Assembly (NCBI GenBank): GCA_045605765.1
Contig: JAZUQQ010000027.1
Coordinates: 62,001 to 126,000 of the forward strand
From: SIG672 sp045605765
Lineage (GTDB): Bacteria > Bacillota > Clostridia > Oscillospirales > CAG-272
DNA: 64,000 nucleotides
Direction of reading: 5' to 3'
Shown piece after piece: positions 9,492 to 17,897 of this stretch (position 1 is the first letter of the stretch; each line of letters opens with the position of its first letter). Below the pieces are notes generated by a model. That model saw only the letters and a list, made by a program, of their open reading frames with translations, did not search any database and had not been told where the DNA came from. A program made the position numbers and the translations under genes.

Positions 9492-9848
9492 ATGTCCAAT
9501 TGGCTATGCAAATTCGAAAAATACCGTTCGGACAAAATGTTACTCGACACCCGTAAATCGCAGCTTAAAGTTTTGCTCGATGATTACGGATACGCTCGAG
9601 ATGACAGTCGGGTCACGCCCGTACTCGACGCCATCACCGAGCTAGAAATCTCACTCGGAGATACCGAAAAGGAGCTCGACAGCTACGTGGCAGACGCGTC
9701 CACTCCGCGAGAAGCCGCAAAGCGAGCCGACGAGAAGCTTTTTCTCACTTATCGGTATATCCACGATATGACTATGGAGGAGACAGCCGAGGAGATGTGC
9801 GTGAGTCGCGATACGGTATACCGAATCAGAAGAAGGATCGCAAACTGA
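9492..9848 (+). CDS. Small sigma-70 region 4-like HTH protein
   Basis: 118 aa, soluble. The last 35 residues (LFLTYRYIHDMTMEETAEEM then SRDTVYRIRRRI) form a helix-turn-helix like region 4 of sigma factors and like phage late-gene regulators of the ArpU/DUF1492 style. The first 80 residues look alpha-helical, possibly coiled coil (KKSQLKVLLDDY-like and ITELEISLGDTEKEL). ATG 9492 follows AAAGGAGA at 9473-9480. It stands alone between two operons, with its own consensus promoter. It could be a domesticated phage-type regulator or an adaptor of RNA polymerase; the target is unknown. No other phage genes are nearby. Confidence 0.6.
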   Translation: MSNWLCKFEKYRSDKMLLDTRKSQLKVLLDDYGYARDDSRVTPVLDAITELEISLGDTEKELDSYVADASTPREAAKRADEKLFLTYRYIHDMTMEETAEEMCVSRDTVYRIRRRIAN

Positions 9849-9875
9849 CAAATTATTTTACATTTTAAAAAACTC

Positions 9876-9904
9876 TTGACAAAACACTTATACGGTGCTA
9901 TAAT
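9876..9904 (+). promoter_or_regulatory. Perfect sigma-A promoter of the trpB T-box transcript
   Basis: TTGACA at 9876-9881 and TATAAT at 9899-9904 with a 17-base spacer. Expected start near 9911, just before stem I of the T-box. Confidence 0.85.
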
Positions 9905-9910
9905 CTACTC

Positions 9911-10192
9911 AAACCGTTGACGGAGAGATAACGTCGAAGGCGCACTCACAGAGAGTCGGGGAGGCTGGGATCCCGACAGAAAGCGAATCGGCAAATGGAC
10001 TTCGGAGGGTCTTGGTGATAGCATATAAACCACAATTATGAAGGTAGCCGAGAACGGGAGCTCCCGTTACAGAGTGTGGATGTTCTGCATCTTAAAGGCG
10101 GGCGCAAATGCGTCAATCAAGGTGGCACCGCGAATAACATAAAGTGTTTATTCGTCCTTGACAGAAAGTATATTTCTGTCAAGGATTTTTAT
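9911..10192 (+). promoter_or_regulatory. T-box riboswitch, likely tRNA-Trp specific
   Basis: The conserved T-box AAGGTGGCACCGCG is at 10119-10132, in the antiterminator bulge region that pairs with the free tRNA CCA end. Upstream are stem I landmarks AGAGAG (about 9950) and GGCTGGGA (about 9963-9970). The specifier is probably UGG at 9996-9998, followed by A as is usual, which fits uncharged tRNA-Trp and the downstream trpB. The terminator alternative is a 13-bp perfect stem, TCCTTGACAGAAA (10155-10167) with TTTCTGTCAAGGA (10173-10185), then TTTTT. Low Trp-tRNA charging should therefore switch the downstream genes on. The element class is near certain; the specifier is by inspection. Confidence 0.92.
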
Positions 10193-10206
10193 TTACGGAG
10201 GAGAAA

Positions 10207-10236
10207 ATGAAGCTTCTTACAAGGCGATGGCGATAG
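10207..10236 (+). CDS. Possible 9-residue leader peptide MKLLTRRWR
   Basis: An ATG at 10207 sits 4-5 bases after GGAGGAG (10197-10203) and opens a 9-codon frame with one Trp codon (10228) before a TAG at 10234. It lies between the T-box terminator and trpB. It could be a second, translational sensor of charged tRNA-Trp, or merely a chance frame after a strong ribosome site. Only one Trp codon is present, which is weak for classic attenuation. Confidence 0.35.
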   Translation: MKLLTRRWR

Positions 10237-10291
10237 TTCGTCGTACTTATTGTAATTTGTAGATTTTTTACTTTTGAAAGGAATATATATT

Positions 10292-11512
10292 ATGAAACTA
10301 GGAAACGTTGACTTCGATACCTATTTTAACGATTATCCCGACAAAGACGGATATTTTGGCAGATATGGCGGCGCTTATATCGAAGATAAGCTCAAAGCCG
10401 CTATGGCAGAGATCACAGAGGCTTACTACTCGATATGTCAATCTAGAAAGTTTATCGCAGAGCTGCGCAGAATCCGCACAGAATTTCAGGGCAGACCGAC
10501 TCCGGTATCGCATCTCGAAAGACTCTCGGACGCTCTCGGCGGAAAGGTACAGCTCTATGCTAAGCGTGAGGATCTGAACCATTCGGGCGCTCATAAATTA
10601 AACCACTGCATGGGCGAGGCACTTCTGGCAAAATACATGGGCAAGAAGAAGGTCATCGCAGAAACCGGCGCAGGTCAGCACGGTGTTGCTCTTGCGACCG
10701 CGGCGGCATATTTCGGACTCGAATGTGATATTTATATGGGCTCTGTCGATATAAAGAAGCAGGCGCCCAACGTCGCGAGAATGAAGATCCTCGGCGCAAA
10801 CGTGATAGAGGTCACTCACGGACTTGCAACCCTTAAAGAAGCGGTCGATGCGGCGTTCGACGCATATAGCAAGGAATATAAGGACTGCATCTACTGCATC
10901 GGCTCGGTTCTCGGTCCGCACCCCTTCCCTATGATGGTCCGCGACTTCCAGAGCGTAGTTGGAATTGAGGCAAGAGAGCAGTTTATAAATATGACGGGAC
11001 ATCTCCCCAGCGCAATCGTCGCCTGCGTAGGCGGCGGATCGAATGCAGCAGGACTTTTCGCAGGATTTCTGAACGATCCGGTTGACATATACGGCATCGA
11101 GCCCCTTGGCAGAGGTCCGAAACTCGGCGATCACGCAGCAAGCCTCAAATACGGAACCGAGGGCATTATGCACGGATTTAATTCGATAATGCTCAAAGAC
11201 GAAAACGGCGATCCCGCGCCCGTTTATTCGGTCGCAAGCGGACTCGACTATCCTTCTTCGGGTCCCGAGCACGCATTTTTACAGGAGGTCGGCAGAGTCA
11301 AGTACGACGTTATCGACGACGAGGAAACTATCGACGCGTTCTATAAGCTCGCAAGACTCGAAGGCATCATTCCCGCAATCGAGAGCTCGCACGCAGTCGC
11401 GTACGGAATGAAGCTCGCAAAGACGATGGATCACGGCTCGGTGCTCATTAACCTCTCGGGCAGAGGCGACAAGGATATGGACTACGTAATCGAGAATTAC
11501 GGGATAAGATAG
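10292..11512 (+). CDS. trpB: Tryptophan synthase beta chain (stand-alone)
   Basis: 406 aa PLP enzyme joining indole and serine to give tryptophan. The PLP lysine is K102 in LNHSGAHKLNH (canonical HTGSHKINN), the catalytic glutamate is in ETGAGQHG at 124-131, and the cofactor phosphate loop GGGSNAAG is near 245. The start is ATG 10292 after AAAGGA; an upstream TTG lies in the ribosome site. No trpA, trpC or trpE is in the window, so with the Trp T-box in front this gene may serve to salvage indole, or work with an alpha subunit encoded elsewhere. The N-terminal GGAYIEDKL and the active-site variant HSGAHKLNHCMG differ from the commonest TrpB1 form but the chemistry residues remain. Confidence 0.93.
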   Translation: MKLGNVDFDTYFNDYPDKDGYFGRYGGAYIEDKLKAAMAEITEAYYSICQSRKFIAELRRIRTEFQGRPTPVSHLERLSDALGGKVQLYAKREDLNHSGAHKLNHCMGEALLAKYMGKKKVIAETGAGQHGVALATAAAYFGLECDIYMGSVDIKKQAPNVARMKILGANVIEVTHGLATLKEAVDAAFDAYSKEYKDCIYCIGSVLGPHPFPMMVRDFQSVVGIEAREQFINMTGHLPSAIVACVGGGSNAAGLFAGFLNDPVDIYGIEPLGRGPKLGDHAASLKYGTEGIMHGFNSIMLKDENGDPAPVYSVASGLDYPSSGPEHAFLQEVGRVKYDVIDDEETIDAFYKLARLEGIIPAIESSHAVAYGMKLAKTMDHGSVLINLSGRGDKDMDYVIENYGIR

Positions 11513-11909
11513 GAAACGATACATTGATGAGGTTGGAATTTCCGGTTCTCTTAATCTTATAGGTGTAAAAGATGGAGTTTTAGGAAGAGCTGCTATATGC
11601 TCAATATCAGAAGAATTGAATTTTAAAAACAAGTATACCATGTACGATATAATGCAAAAAGCAACCATTAGCGAGAATATCCATCAAGTGGTATTGGCAA
11701 TATCTGGACATGGTGATGATGCATTAGTGGATGTCATTTCTGTCAATGCCGGATTAATGATTTACTTATCAAGAAAGGCGATAAGTTTAAAAGAAGGCTA
11801 TTGCTTAGCCAGACAAAGTATTGTATCAGGACAATCTTATAATAAACTAAAAGAAATTATTGAAGTTTACGAAGGAAGTCAAAAAGAGCTTCAAAAATGG
11901 TTAGTATAA
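11508..11909 (+). pseudogene. trpD: 3' remnant of an anthranilate phosphoribosyltransferase-like gene
   Basis: An open frame without a start of its own runs from the trpB stop to TAA/TAG near 11909. It reads YIDEVGISGSLNLIGVKDG, then SGHGDDALVDVISVNAGLMI, then SLKEGYCLARQSIVSGQSY. This order matches the C-terminal third of TrpD-family enzymes (DE-S-G, G-GDALRD--LNA, SLKEG--LA---I-SG). The catalytic N-terminal two thirds are missing. Base composition drops sharply to AT-rich exactly here, unlike trpB, so the fragment probably arrived with the trpS that follows. A short product could start at TTG 11616, but no ribosome site supports it. Confidence 0.65.
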
Positions 11910-11949
11910 GTTGACTTTTAGTAATTGCATAATTGGGAGGTGATTTTTT

Positions 11950-12948
11950 ATGAAAGATATTGTTTTAACAGGAGATAGACCTACAGGAGCTCTACACATT
12001 GGACATTATGTTGGTTCGCTAAAAAAACGTGTGGAGATTCAAAATAATTATGATAAACCATATATTATGATTGCTGATACTCAGGCACTCACAGACAATG
12101 CACATAATCCCGCCAAAGTTCATGACAATGTAATTGAGGTCGCATTAGATTATCTTGCAGTTGGCTTGAAACCGGAGTTAAATACATTTTTTATACAGTC
12201 TCTCGTTCCGGAACTGACTGAACTGACAATGCTCTATTTAAACTTTGTTACATTGGCTCGTTTGAAGCGAAATCCTACTGTAAAGAATGAAATGCATCAA
12301 AAAAAATATGGTAATGAAATACCGGTTGGTTTTTTAACATACCCGGTTAGTCAAGCTGCGGATATTACTGCTTTTCAAGCAAATGTAATTCCGGTAGGAG
12401 AAGATCAGCTACCTATGATTGAACAAACAAATGAAATTGTACGTCATATTAACAGACACTTCAATACTGATATACTGAGGGAATGCAAACCATTGTTATC
12501 AAAAGTGACTCGTTTACCAGGAATAGATGGACAGGAAAAAATGGGCAAGTCATTAAATAATGCTATATATCTAAAGGATTCATCAGAAATAATAAAAGAT
12601 AAGATAATGAATATGTTTACGGATCCTAATCATTTGAGGGTTGAGGATCCGGGGAATGTTGAAGTTAATACGGTATTTAAATATTTGGATGCATTTGATC
12701 CTAATTTGCAAGAGTTACAAGAATGGAAGGAACATTATAAAAAAGGCGGATTAGGAGATATGAAAGTTAAGAGAAGATTGAATGATATAATGCAGCAAAC
12801 ATTAGAGCCTATTAGGGAAAGAAGACTTATGTTTGAGAAAGATAAAGCAGAAGTATTAAATATGCTGAAGAAGGGCAGTGAATCTGCTAGACCGATTGCT
12901 GCAGAAACATTAAATAAATTAAAAGAAGTATTTACCCTTATTTACTAA
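11950..12948 (+). CDS. trpS: Tryptophanyl-tRNA synthetase
   Basis: 332 aa class I synthetase charging tRNA-Trp. The HIGH motif is at 16-19 (ALHIGHYVG) and the KMSKS motif is KMGKS at 197-201. GEDQLPMIEQT and DTQALTD are typical. The N-terminal LTGDRPTG places it with the streptococcal/clostridial TrpS group. ATG 11950 follows GGGAGGTG. No terminator separates it from trpB, so the Trp T-box probably controls both. Its codon use and AT content differ strongly from trpB and most other genes here, a sign of horizontal acquisition; a native trpS may exist elsewhere. Confidence 0.93.
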   Translation: MKDIVLTGDRPTGALHIGHYVGSLKKRVEIQNNYDKPYIMIADTQALTDNAHNPAKVHDNVIEVALDYLAVGLKPELNTFFIQSLVPELTELTMLYLNFVTLARLKRNPTVKNEMHQKKYGNEIPVGFLTYPVSQAADITAFQANVIPVGEDQLPMIEQTNEIVRHINRHFNTDILRECKPLLSKVTRLPGIDGQEKMGKSLNNAIYLKDSSEIIKDKIMNMFTDPNHLRVEDPGNVEVNTVFKYLDAFDPNLQELQEWKEHYKKGGLGDMKVKRRLNDIMQQTLEPIRERRLMFEKDKAEVLNMLKKGSESARPIAAETLNKLKEVFTLIY

Positions 12949-13040
12949 TCTATTAATATGACAAAACAATTTAGGAGATGGCATTATGAAAATTGATAAA
13001 AGTGATCCTTGTTTTTTGGTGTTAATTTAGAGAATGATTG

Positions 13041-13067
13041 AGGAACTTTTTGTAAGAAGTTCCTTTT
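13041..13067 (+). terminator. Terminator of the trpB-trpS transcript
   Basis: AGGAACTT (13041-13048) pairs with AAGTTCCT (13057-13064), followed by TTT. It ends the AT-rich segment. Confidence 0.6.
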
Positions 13068-13098
13068 CGTCTTTGGGCATAACCCAAAACACGCAAAC

Positions 13099-13130
13099 AA
13101 AAAGGAGAGCTTAAAAAGCTCTCCTTTTTT
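13099..13130. terminator. Bidirectional terminator
   Basis: AAAAAGGAGAGCTT and AAGCTCTCCTTTTTT form a strong stem with A and T tracts on both sides. It serves the minus-strand gene ending at 13145 and backs up the plus-strand trp transcript. Confidence 0.85.
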
Positions 13131-13144
13131 GATCTCAAATCACT

Positions 13145-15775
13145 TCAAGCATTTAGATCGACCAAAAATTTAATAAATTCTTGCGTCCCATAGTAAATGA
13201 TGCCTTCGGGCAGAACAATGGTTTCTGTCCCTACCTTGGCGTAGGAAAACACATTATCGCTCACATATTCCATAGATTCAGGTAAAATAATTTCTCCTAC
13301 TTCAATATTCCTGAATGCACCTGTGAAAATAAATCTGACACCTTCCGGAAGAATCAGCTTTTCCATATCAAATAAAATAGACTCATGATTATATATACCG
13401 ACAATAGTTTTGCCTGTGGCATCGGTTATAGAAGGAATTGCAAATACCTTCTGCAAAGAAGCTTCCTCCGTTTTTTTATTTTCTATCGCGGTTACAAACA
13501 TCGAATTCTCCCAGTCGTACGTGTTTATATCCGCACAGGGAAGCTTGATACCATGCTCGGTTTCTGCATTTTTTAAACTGTACAGCACCGTAACGTATTC
13601 CCCTTTAACAAGATGTACGCGAACATTAAAGCCGTTCACTTCCATATCTATAAACATCTTGTCGCAATGCTTACACGAGTGGCAGACGGCAGGGCCGAGA
13701 GGATCGTCCTTTTCACGTATAACGATCGAGTCGGTCATTTCGTGAGCAGGGAAATCTCCTCTATACATTATCTTGCAATCTTCACATTCGTACACCTTGT
13801 AACAATCGCGATCTCCAAATTCTCCTACTACGTACTGATTTGGAATAAAATTATGCAGACATTCGGCTTTGTTGTTTTTTATCACGACCTCGTGGTAAAA
13901 GTATTTATCCGAGTTTTCGGGAACCTTTGTGGCAATTTCCCACTTGTTGTTATTATTTCGCCCGTAAACATCGCCGTTTTTGCACAAAATGTAAGCATCA
14001 TATTTTTCAGAATAGTAGTAGTACACAGGAACTATATCCGATTCAATCCCGGTCTCGCCCCGTATCGACAAGGAATTAAAATACTCTACCATTGCCGATC
14101 TCACGGAAGAAACATCATCATTATAATCACTTTGCCTGATGTGTAATATATAACTATTTGACTCGTCTAAAACATATTCTTCTAACGTATACGTATAATT
14201 TTCGTAATCTATGGGTGCGACAGTTTGGACACTAACGGTATTTCCGTTATGATTTATAACAGAAATATATTCCATATCAAGATTGGAATCACAAATTTTG
14301 ATAGCTCCATTTACATACCTACCCCCGGTCGCTATCCTCAATACGCCGTCGTTTATATTCTGAACTTCTGACATTATCGCATCGTAGTTTTCAAAAAACA
14401 TTTTCGAGCGGTCGATATATTTTTGCTCACGATTTGAGATTACAGGCTGAACGGCAGACGGACAGGTAGCAACAGCGGACATAGTCTCGCTGCCGTTTTC
14501 CTTTACTACAATTTTAAGCTCGGATTTGTCGTTACTATAAGAAAGCGTTTGGAGCAACAATTCCAAATTTTCTCCCAAAGAATCCTCGGATATCTTCAAG
14601 CTACAAACCGTTTCGCCTGTTTTTTTGATATTCCTCGTATCCGCCTTTAAGCTTGCAGAAACGCTTGTATCCTGAAAATTTGCATTGAGACTTGCATCGA
14701 TAACGAAGTCGCCTTCACAGGTCTCAATTGTGCCTTCAAGATTTATCGCACCCTTCTCTTCCCCACTTTCGTTCGAGGCATTCACATAGAAGGAAGATAA
14801 ACTTTCGGAAAGCTTTTCTATTTCCGCACTTACAGATACGTTGCCGCCGCTTTCATCTTCGGCGATTATCTTCATCGAGGTATTATCCGTGTCAACTTGT
14901 AGCGTCATAATATCCCTGTCCTTCTTTTTAAGGGACATATCAAGGCTCTGGTTTTTCCGCCTGCTTCGAGAAAATTCCGCATTTATACTGAATTCTTCTA
15001 TTTCCGCTTTTATGCACGAGCCGTCTTTGGTAGCACTGTATTCGACCTCGTAGGTCTTTTCACCATAGCAAATATAATATATCACTTTATCCGATTCAAT
15101 GCATTTTGCAGAAACAGAAAACTCAACGCTTTCCTCGGGTTCGCCTTTCTCAAACAGAAAAGAAAATCTTTCAATCGCGCTCTCCTTCATATTGTATTTT
15201 TCGGTGTCTTTGTCATATTCAAAATCGGACATTTTCATAACAAACACCGAGATGTCGGTCAAAGATCCGTATGATGAAAAAGTATCTCCCACGATCTCGG
15301 TCGTAGTAACCGTAGTCATACCACTTTCCGTGTCTGAATTTATTACAGCAGCCGCTTTCATAGAACTCACAAGCGTTTGATTAATATATTGCTTCTCGCC
15401 GTTTACATAATAGGATTTTCTTATATAAACAATGCCGTCGTTAAAAGATATGTATTCGATGTCGGCTCCGCTTTCGTCTTTGCCGAGATTTTCCGCAGAA
15501 AAACTAATTTTTTCACCTATTGGATTTAACAAGCCCGAAAAATCCAACGACAATTCCTCGGCGATCATATCAATATCATTGTTCCACCTGTCCAGAGCTT
15601 TTTCAAACGGTCCTTTCTTTAAGAGCAGAAACAAAACCGCCGAAGCCGCAAGAATTATGACAACAGTAGTCAAAACTATACACCAAAGAATCTTTTTCGA
15701 GCGAGATTTGCGTCGAACTTCCACATCAGGCACTTCGCACTCTAAATTGTCTTTTTCGTTTATAAGGTCATTCAT
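13145..15775 (-). CDS. Membrane-anchored surface protein with C-terminal leucine-rich repeats
   Basis: 876 aa. A cytoplasmic basic N-terminus of about 27 residues is followed by one membrane helix (about 29-52), so the rest is outside the cell. Most of the protein (55-600) is serine/glutamate-rich beta-type sequence without a family I recognise. Near 645-720 are Cys pairs (YECEDCKIMY and CHSCKHCDKMF) reminiscent of metal-binding knuckles also found in the neighbouring lipoprotein. The last 80 residues contain BspA-type LRR units (LILPEGVRFIFTGAF, IILPESMEYVSDNVF, IVLPEGI). ATG 15775 follows GGAGGAAT. A role in surface recognition is inferred; the function is unknown. Confidence 0.65.
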   Translation of the reverse strand: MNDLINEKDNLECEVPDVEVRRKSRSKKILWCIVLTTVVIILAASAVLFLLLKKGPFEKALDRWNNDIDMIAEELSLDFSGLLNPIGEKISFSAENLGKDESGADIEYISFNDGIVYIRKSYYVNGEKQYINQTLVSSMKAAAVINSDTESGMTTVTTTEIVGDTFSSYGSLTDISVFVMKMSDFEYDKDTEKYNMKESAIERFSFLFEKGEPEESVEFSVSAKCIESDKVIYYICYGEKTYEVEYSATKDGSCIKAEIEEFSINAEFSRSRRKNQSLDMSLKKKDRDIMTLQVDTDNTSMKIIAEDESGGNVSVSAEIEKLSESLSSFYVNASNESGEEKGAINLEGTIETCEGDFVIDASLNANFQDTSVSASLKADTRNIKKTGETVCSLKISEDSLGENLELLLQTLSYSNDKSELKIVVKENGSETMSAVATCPSAVQPVISNREQKYIDRSKMFFENYDAIMSEVQNINDGVLRIATGGRYVNGAIKICDSNLDMEYISVINHNGNTVSVQTVAPIDYENYTYTLEEYVLDESNSYILHIRQSDYNDDVSSVRSAMVEYFNSLSIRGETGIESDIVPVYYYYSEKYDAYILCKNGDVYGRNNNNKWEIATKVPENSDKYFYHEVVIKNNKAECLHNFIPNQYVVGEFGDRDCYKVYECEDCKIMYRGDFPAHEMTDSIVIREKDDPLGPAVCHSCKHCDKMFIDMEVNGFNVRVHLVKGEYVTVLYSLKNAETEHGIKLPCADINTYDWENSMFVTAIENKKTEEASLQKVFAIPSITDATGKTIVGIYNHESILFDMEKLILPEGVRFIFTGAFRNIEVGEIILPESMEYVSDNVFSYAKVGTETIVLPEGIIYYGTQEFIKFLVDLNA

Positions 15776-15820
15776 TGATATTCCTCCTTAATGCCTTTTA
15801 TTTAAATTTGCTCATACTGT

Positions 15821-15849
15821 ATTTTATCATTTTATTTCAACCTTGTCAA
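15821..15849 (-). promoter_or_regulatory. Sigma-A promoter for the LRR surface protein
   Basis: On the minus strand TTGACA (plus 15844-15849) and TAAAAT (plus 15821-15826), spacer 17. Confidence 0.7.
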
Positions 15850-15945
15850 CTATATTAGCATTGGGCAAATGCAATACAAATAAAGGACTGGCAAGGTAAA
15901 ACATTCTAAAAAGCGCTCTTTTACACTTTTTTTCAGCAAAACCCA

Positions 15946-15974
15946 TTGTAAATCTGACCCCTTTATGTTAAAAT
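15946..15974 (+). promoter_or_regulatory. Sigma-A promoter for the lipoprotein gene
   Basis: TTGTAA at 15946-15951 and TAAAAT at 15969-15974, spacer 17, about 36 bases before the start codon. Confidence 0.55.
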
Positions 15975-16009
15975 GCCTTATACTCATTTTTTTAAGGAGA
16001 AAACACAAA

Positions 16010-16879
16010 ATGAAAAGACTTTTAGCATTACTTATGGCTACCCTTATGCTCTTTGCTATCGTCGCGTGCGACGAGGAACCTTACGACACAGACAATACAA
16101 ACGGAGAAAACAATGATTCCAACACCGAAAACGGCGACGGCGCAGAGCAAAACACCACCCATACTCACGAGTATTCAGCCCAAGTAACAAAGGACGTTAG
16201 CTGCACCGCAGACGGAGAAAAAACCTTCACCTGCTCGTGCGGAGACAGTTACACAGAGGTTATTACCTCGAACGGACACTCTTGGGGTTCTTGGAGCACC
16301 GTGTCCGATACACTCGTCGGCAGAGTCGGCTCGGAGAAGCGCGTTTGCTCAACCTGCTCGGAAGAAGAAACCCGCGAAAATACCGACGGCGCTATCATAA
16401 ATTCCTTCCTTGACCGCAGTCTTGCATACGTCAGTTGGACAGGAGAGAATATACACTGTTCTTCTCTGCTTCACTATTTCTCGCACAACTATGAAGGACG
16501 CACCGAGGAGACCGAGCGATTCCTTGCCGATACGGTATTTAATTACCTCTCCGAGCGCTTCGAAATAACCGAAGATATGAAAGAGGAAATGAAAAATTAC
16601 TACTATGACGCATCAAGTGACACCTTTGAGCTTGCTTATACGGGCGAGGCGGCGAACTTCTCTCTGCTCGGCTACGTCCATAACGGCGACAACAGCTACA
16701 CGCTCTACTACGATTATGAATCTTTTGAGCTCGATGAGAACGGCAATCCTCGCACATACGAGATCTGGAAGATAGACGTTCAGTATAATCTTCTCGACTC
16801 AAAGCCTAACAAGTATCTTGCCTTTGACAAGGTAGATGCTACGCCCGACGGTATGATAGCATGCGAGGTCGTATATTAA
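16010..16879 (+). CDS. Lipoprotein with cysteine-knuckle motif
   Basis: 289 aa. The signal peptide ends in a lipobox with the lipidated cysteine at 20 (FAIVAC). A Asp/Asn/Glu-rich linker (about 21-50) leads to a HTHEYSAQVTKDVSCTADG module with FTCSCGD and VCSTCSEEE, a Cys-rich repeat common in Clostridia surface proteins. The C-terminal half (125-289) is unrecognised. ATG 16010 is chosen since AAGGAGA (15994-16000) precedes it; an upstream in-frame ATG at 15965 overlaps the -10 box. It is divergently transcribed from the LRR surface protein, which carries a similar Cys motif. Confidence 0.75.
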   Translation: MKRLLALLMATLMLFAIVACDEEPYDTDNTNGENNDSNTENGDGAEQNTTHTHEYSAQVTKDVSCTADGEKTFTCSCGDSYTEVITSNGHSWGSWSTVSDTLVGRVGSEKRVCSTCSEEETRENTDGAIINSFLDRSLAYVSWTGENIHCSSLLHYFSHNYEGRTEETERFLADTVFNYLSERFEITEDMKEEMKNYYYDASSDTFELAYTGEAANFSLLGYVHNGDNSYTLYYDYESFELDENGNPRTYEIWKIDVQYNLLDSKPNKYLAFDKVDATPDGMIACEVVY

Positions 16880-16892
16880 ACACAATAAAAAT

Positions 16893-16920
16893 AAAAAGCT
16901 CTGCATTGCAGAGCTTTTTT
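16893..16920. terminator. Bidirectional terminator
   Basis: AAAAAGCTCTGC and GCAGAGCTTTTTT form a 12-bp stem with a 3-base loop between two convergent genes. Confidence 0.9.
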
Positions 16921-16932
16921 GATACGCTTTTA

Positions 16933-17538
16933 TTACTTCAACACCTTTTTGCACCAGGAGCGCTTGCCGCATTTTGGGCATTTGAGGTAACGCGTCGTTC
17001 CCGCATGCATAGCATTAAGTGCCTGTGAATAGGTCGGCACGATCTCGTGACCGCATTTTTTGCATTTATAAGCGCCTACGCTCACTTCAAGCTTCAAAGC
17101 ATAGAAGCAAGGGGGCAAAAATGCAATAACGAGTCCGATGACCGCAACGGCCTGCCAGATCCCTTCGGGTATAAGAAATGCGGCTACCGCGCATCCCGCA
17201 AGCAGACCTACTATGCAAACGCCCATAAGCACCCACATAGACGTCCAGATGGTTTTGTTCCTTTTTTCTACTTCCTTTGCCATATCAAGAAGAAGCTGTT
17301 CGTTTTTCTGTTCACTGTTTTCCATATCAATTTTCTCCCCACTCAGTAATTCGTTTACACTGATACCCAAAATATCGCACAGTTCAAGCATAATGGACGA
17401 ATCGGGCATCGACACGCCTCTTTCCCATTTCGATACCGCCTTGTCGGTGATACCAAGCTTTTCGGAAAGCTGCGCCTGCGTTAATTTTTTGTTTTTTCTG
17501 CACTCGGCAATAAATCCGCCGATTTTAAGTTGATCCAT
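16933..17538 (-). CDS. XRE-family regulator with membrane helices and zinc ribbon
   Basis: 201 aa. Residues 7-62 are a Cro/CI-type HTH (LTQAQLSEKLGITDKAVSKW). Two hydrophobic helices follow at about 95-115 and 122-148. The tail carries two CxxC pairs (YKCKKCGHEI and LKCPKCGKRSWC) that form a zinc ribbon. This HTH-TM-zinc layout is common in Clostridia and suggests a membrane-tethered regulator; the signal is unknown. Just upstream lies a TATACT -10 (plus 17561-17566) and an imperfect inverted repeat, ACCCAC..GTTTA with TAAACCGTGGGT (17589-17627), that may be an operator. Confidence 0.8.
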   Translation of the reverse strand: MDQLKIGGFIAECRKNKKLTQAQLSEKLGITDKAVSKWERGVSMPDSSIMLELCDILGISVNELLSGEKIDMENSEQKNEQLLLDMAKEVEKRNKTIWTSMWVLMGVCIVGLLAGCAVAAFLIPEGIWQAVAVIGLVIAFLPPCFYALKLEVSVGAYKCKKCGHEIVPTYSQALNAMHAGTTRYLKCPKCGKRSWCKKVLK

Positions 17539-17588
17539 GTGCTTTCTCCTTTCTGAGTACAGTATAGACGTTTTTATATAAAAAGTAC

Positions 17589-17627
17589 ACCCACCGTTGG
17601 TTTAGTAGGGGAAAATAAACCGTGGGT
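17589..17627. promoter_or_regulatory. Imperfect inverted repeat, possible operator
   Basis: ACCCAC-cgttg-GTTTA and TAAAC-CGTGGGT face each other around GTAGGGGAAAA, directly upstream of the XRE gene promoter. It may bind the XRE regulator itself. The left arm carries a 4-5 base insertion, so the symmetry is imperfect. Confidence 0.3.
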
Positions 17628-17658
17628 ATGGGAAAACGGTCGTTCTATGTAACCGAAT

Positions 17659-17874
17659 TTATTCATTCTCTTTCTTTTGGGATTTAAAGTGCTCCCAAAG
17701 CATTACTATTCCCTTTTTAGCGCCAAAGACTATGGCATACAACACGATATATATACCGAGCTCAAGCCAGAGATTTTCAGAGTTAAATACTTTTATCAGT
17801 ACAATATCCGTAGCCGAAAAGGCTATCATTATAAGCAGAATATCGACGATTATACCGATTATTTTCTTTTTCAT
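17659..17874 (-). CDS. Small two-helix membrane protein
   Basis: 71 aa with membrane helices at about 5-28 and 36-55 and a basic cytoplasmic tail (WEHFKSQKKENE). ATG 17874 follows TCAGGAGTGG. It has its own promoter. No family recognised; it may be a small regulator or accessory of the envelope. Confidence 0.55.
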   Translation of the reverse strand: MKKKIIGIIVDILLIMIAFSATDIVLIKVFNSENLWLELGIYIVLYAIVFGAKKGIVMLWEHFKSQKKENE

Positions 17875-17897
17875 ATAAAACCACTCCTGACAGTTAC

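Larger units (their letters stand above)
12949..13144. other. Decayed gene start and terminators after trpS
   Basis: A short frame with a good ribosome site (TAGGAGA 12972-12978, ATG 12986) encodes only MKIDKSDPCFLVLI before TAG at 13028; it looks like the first codons of a lost gene that came with trpS. Two terminators follow. Confidence 0.5.
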
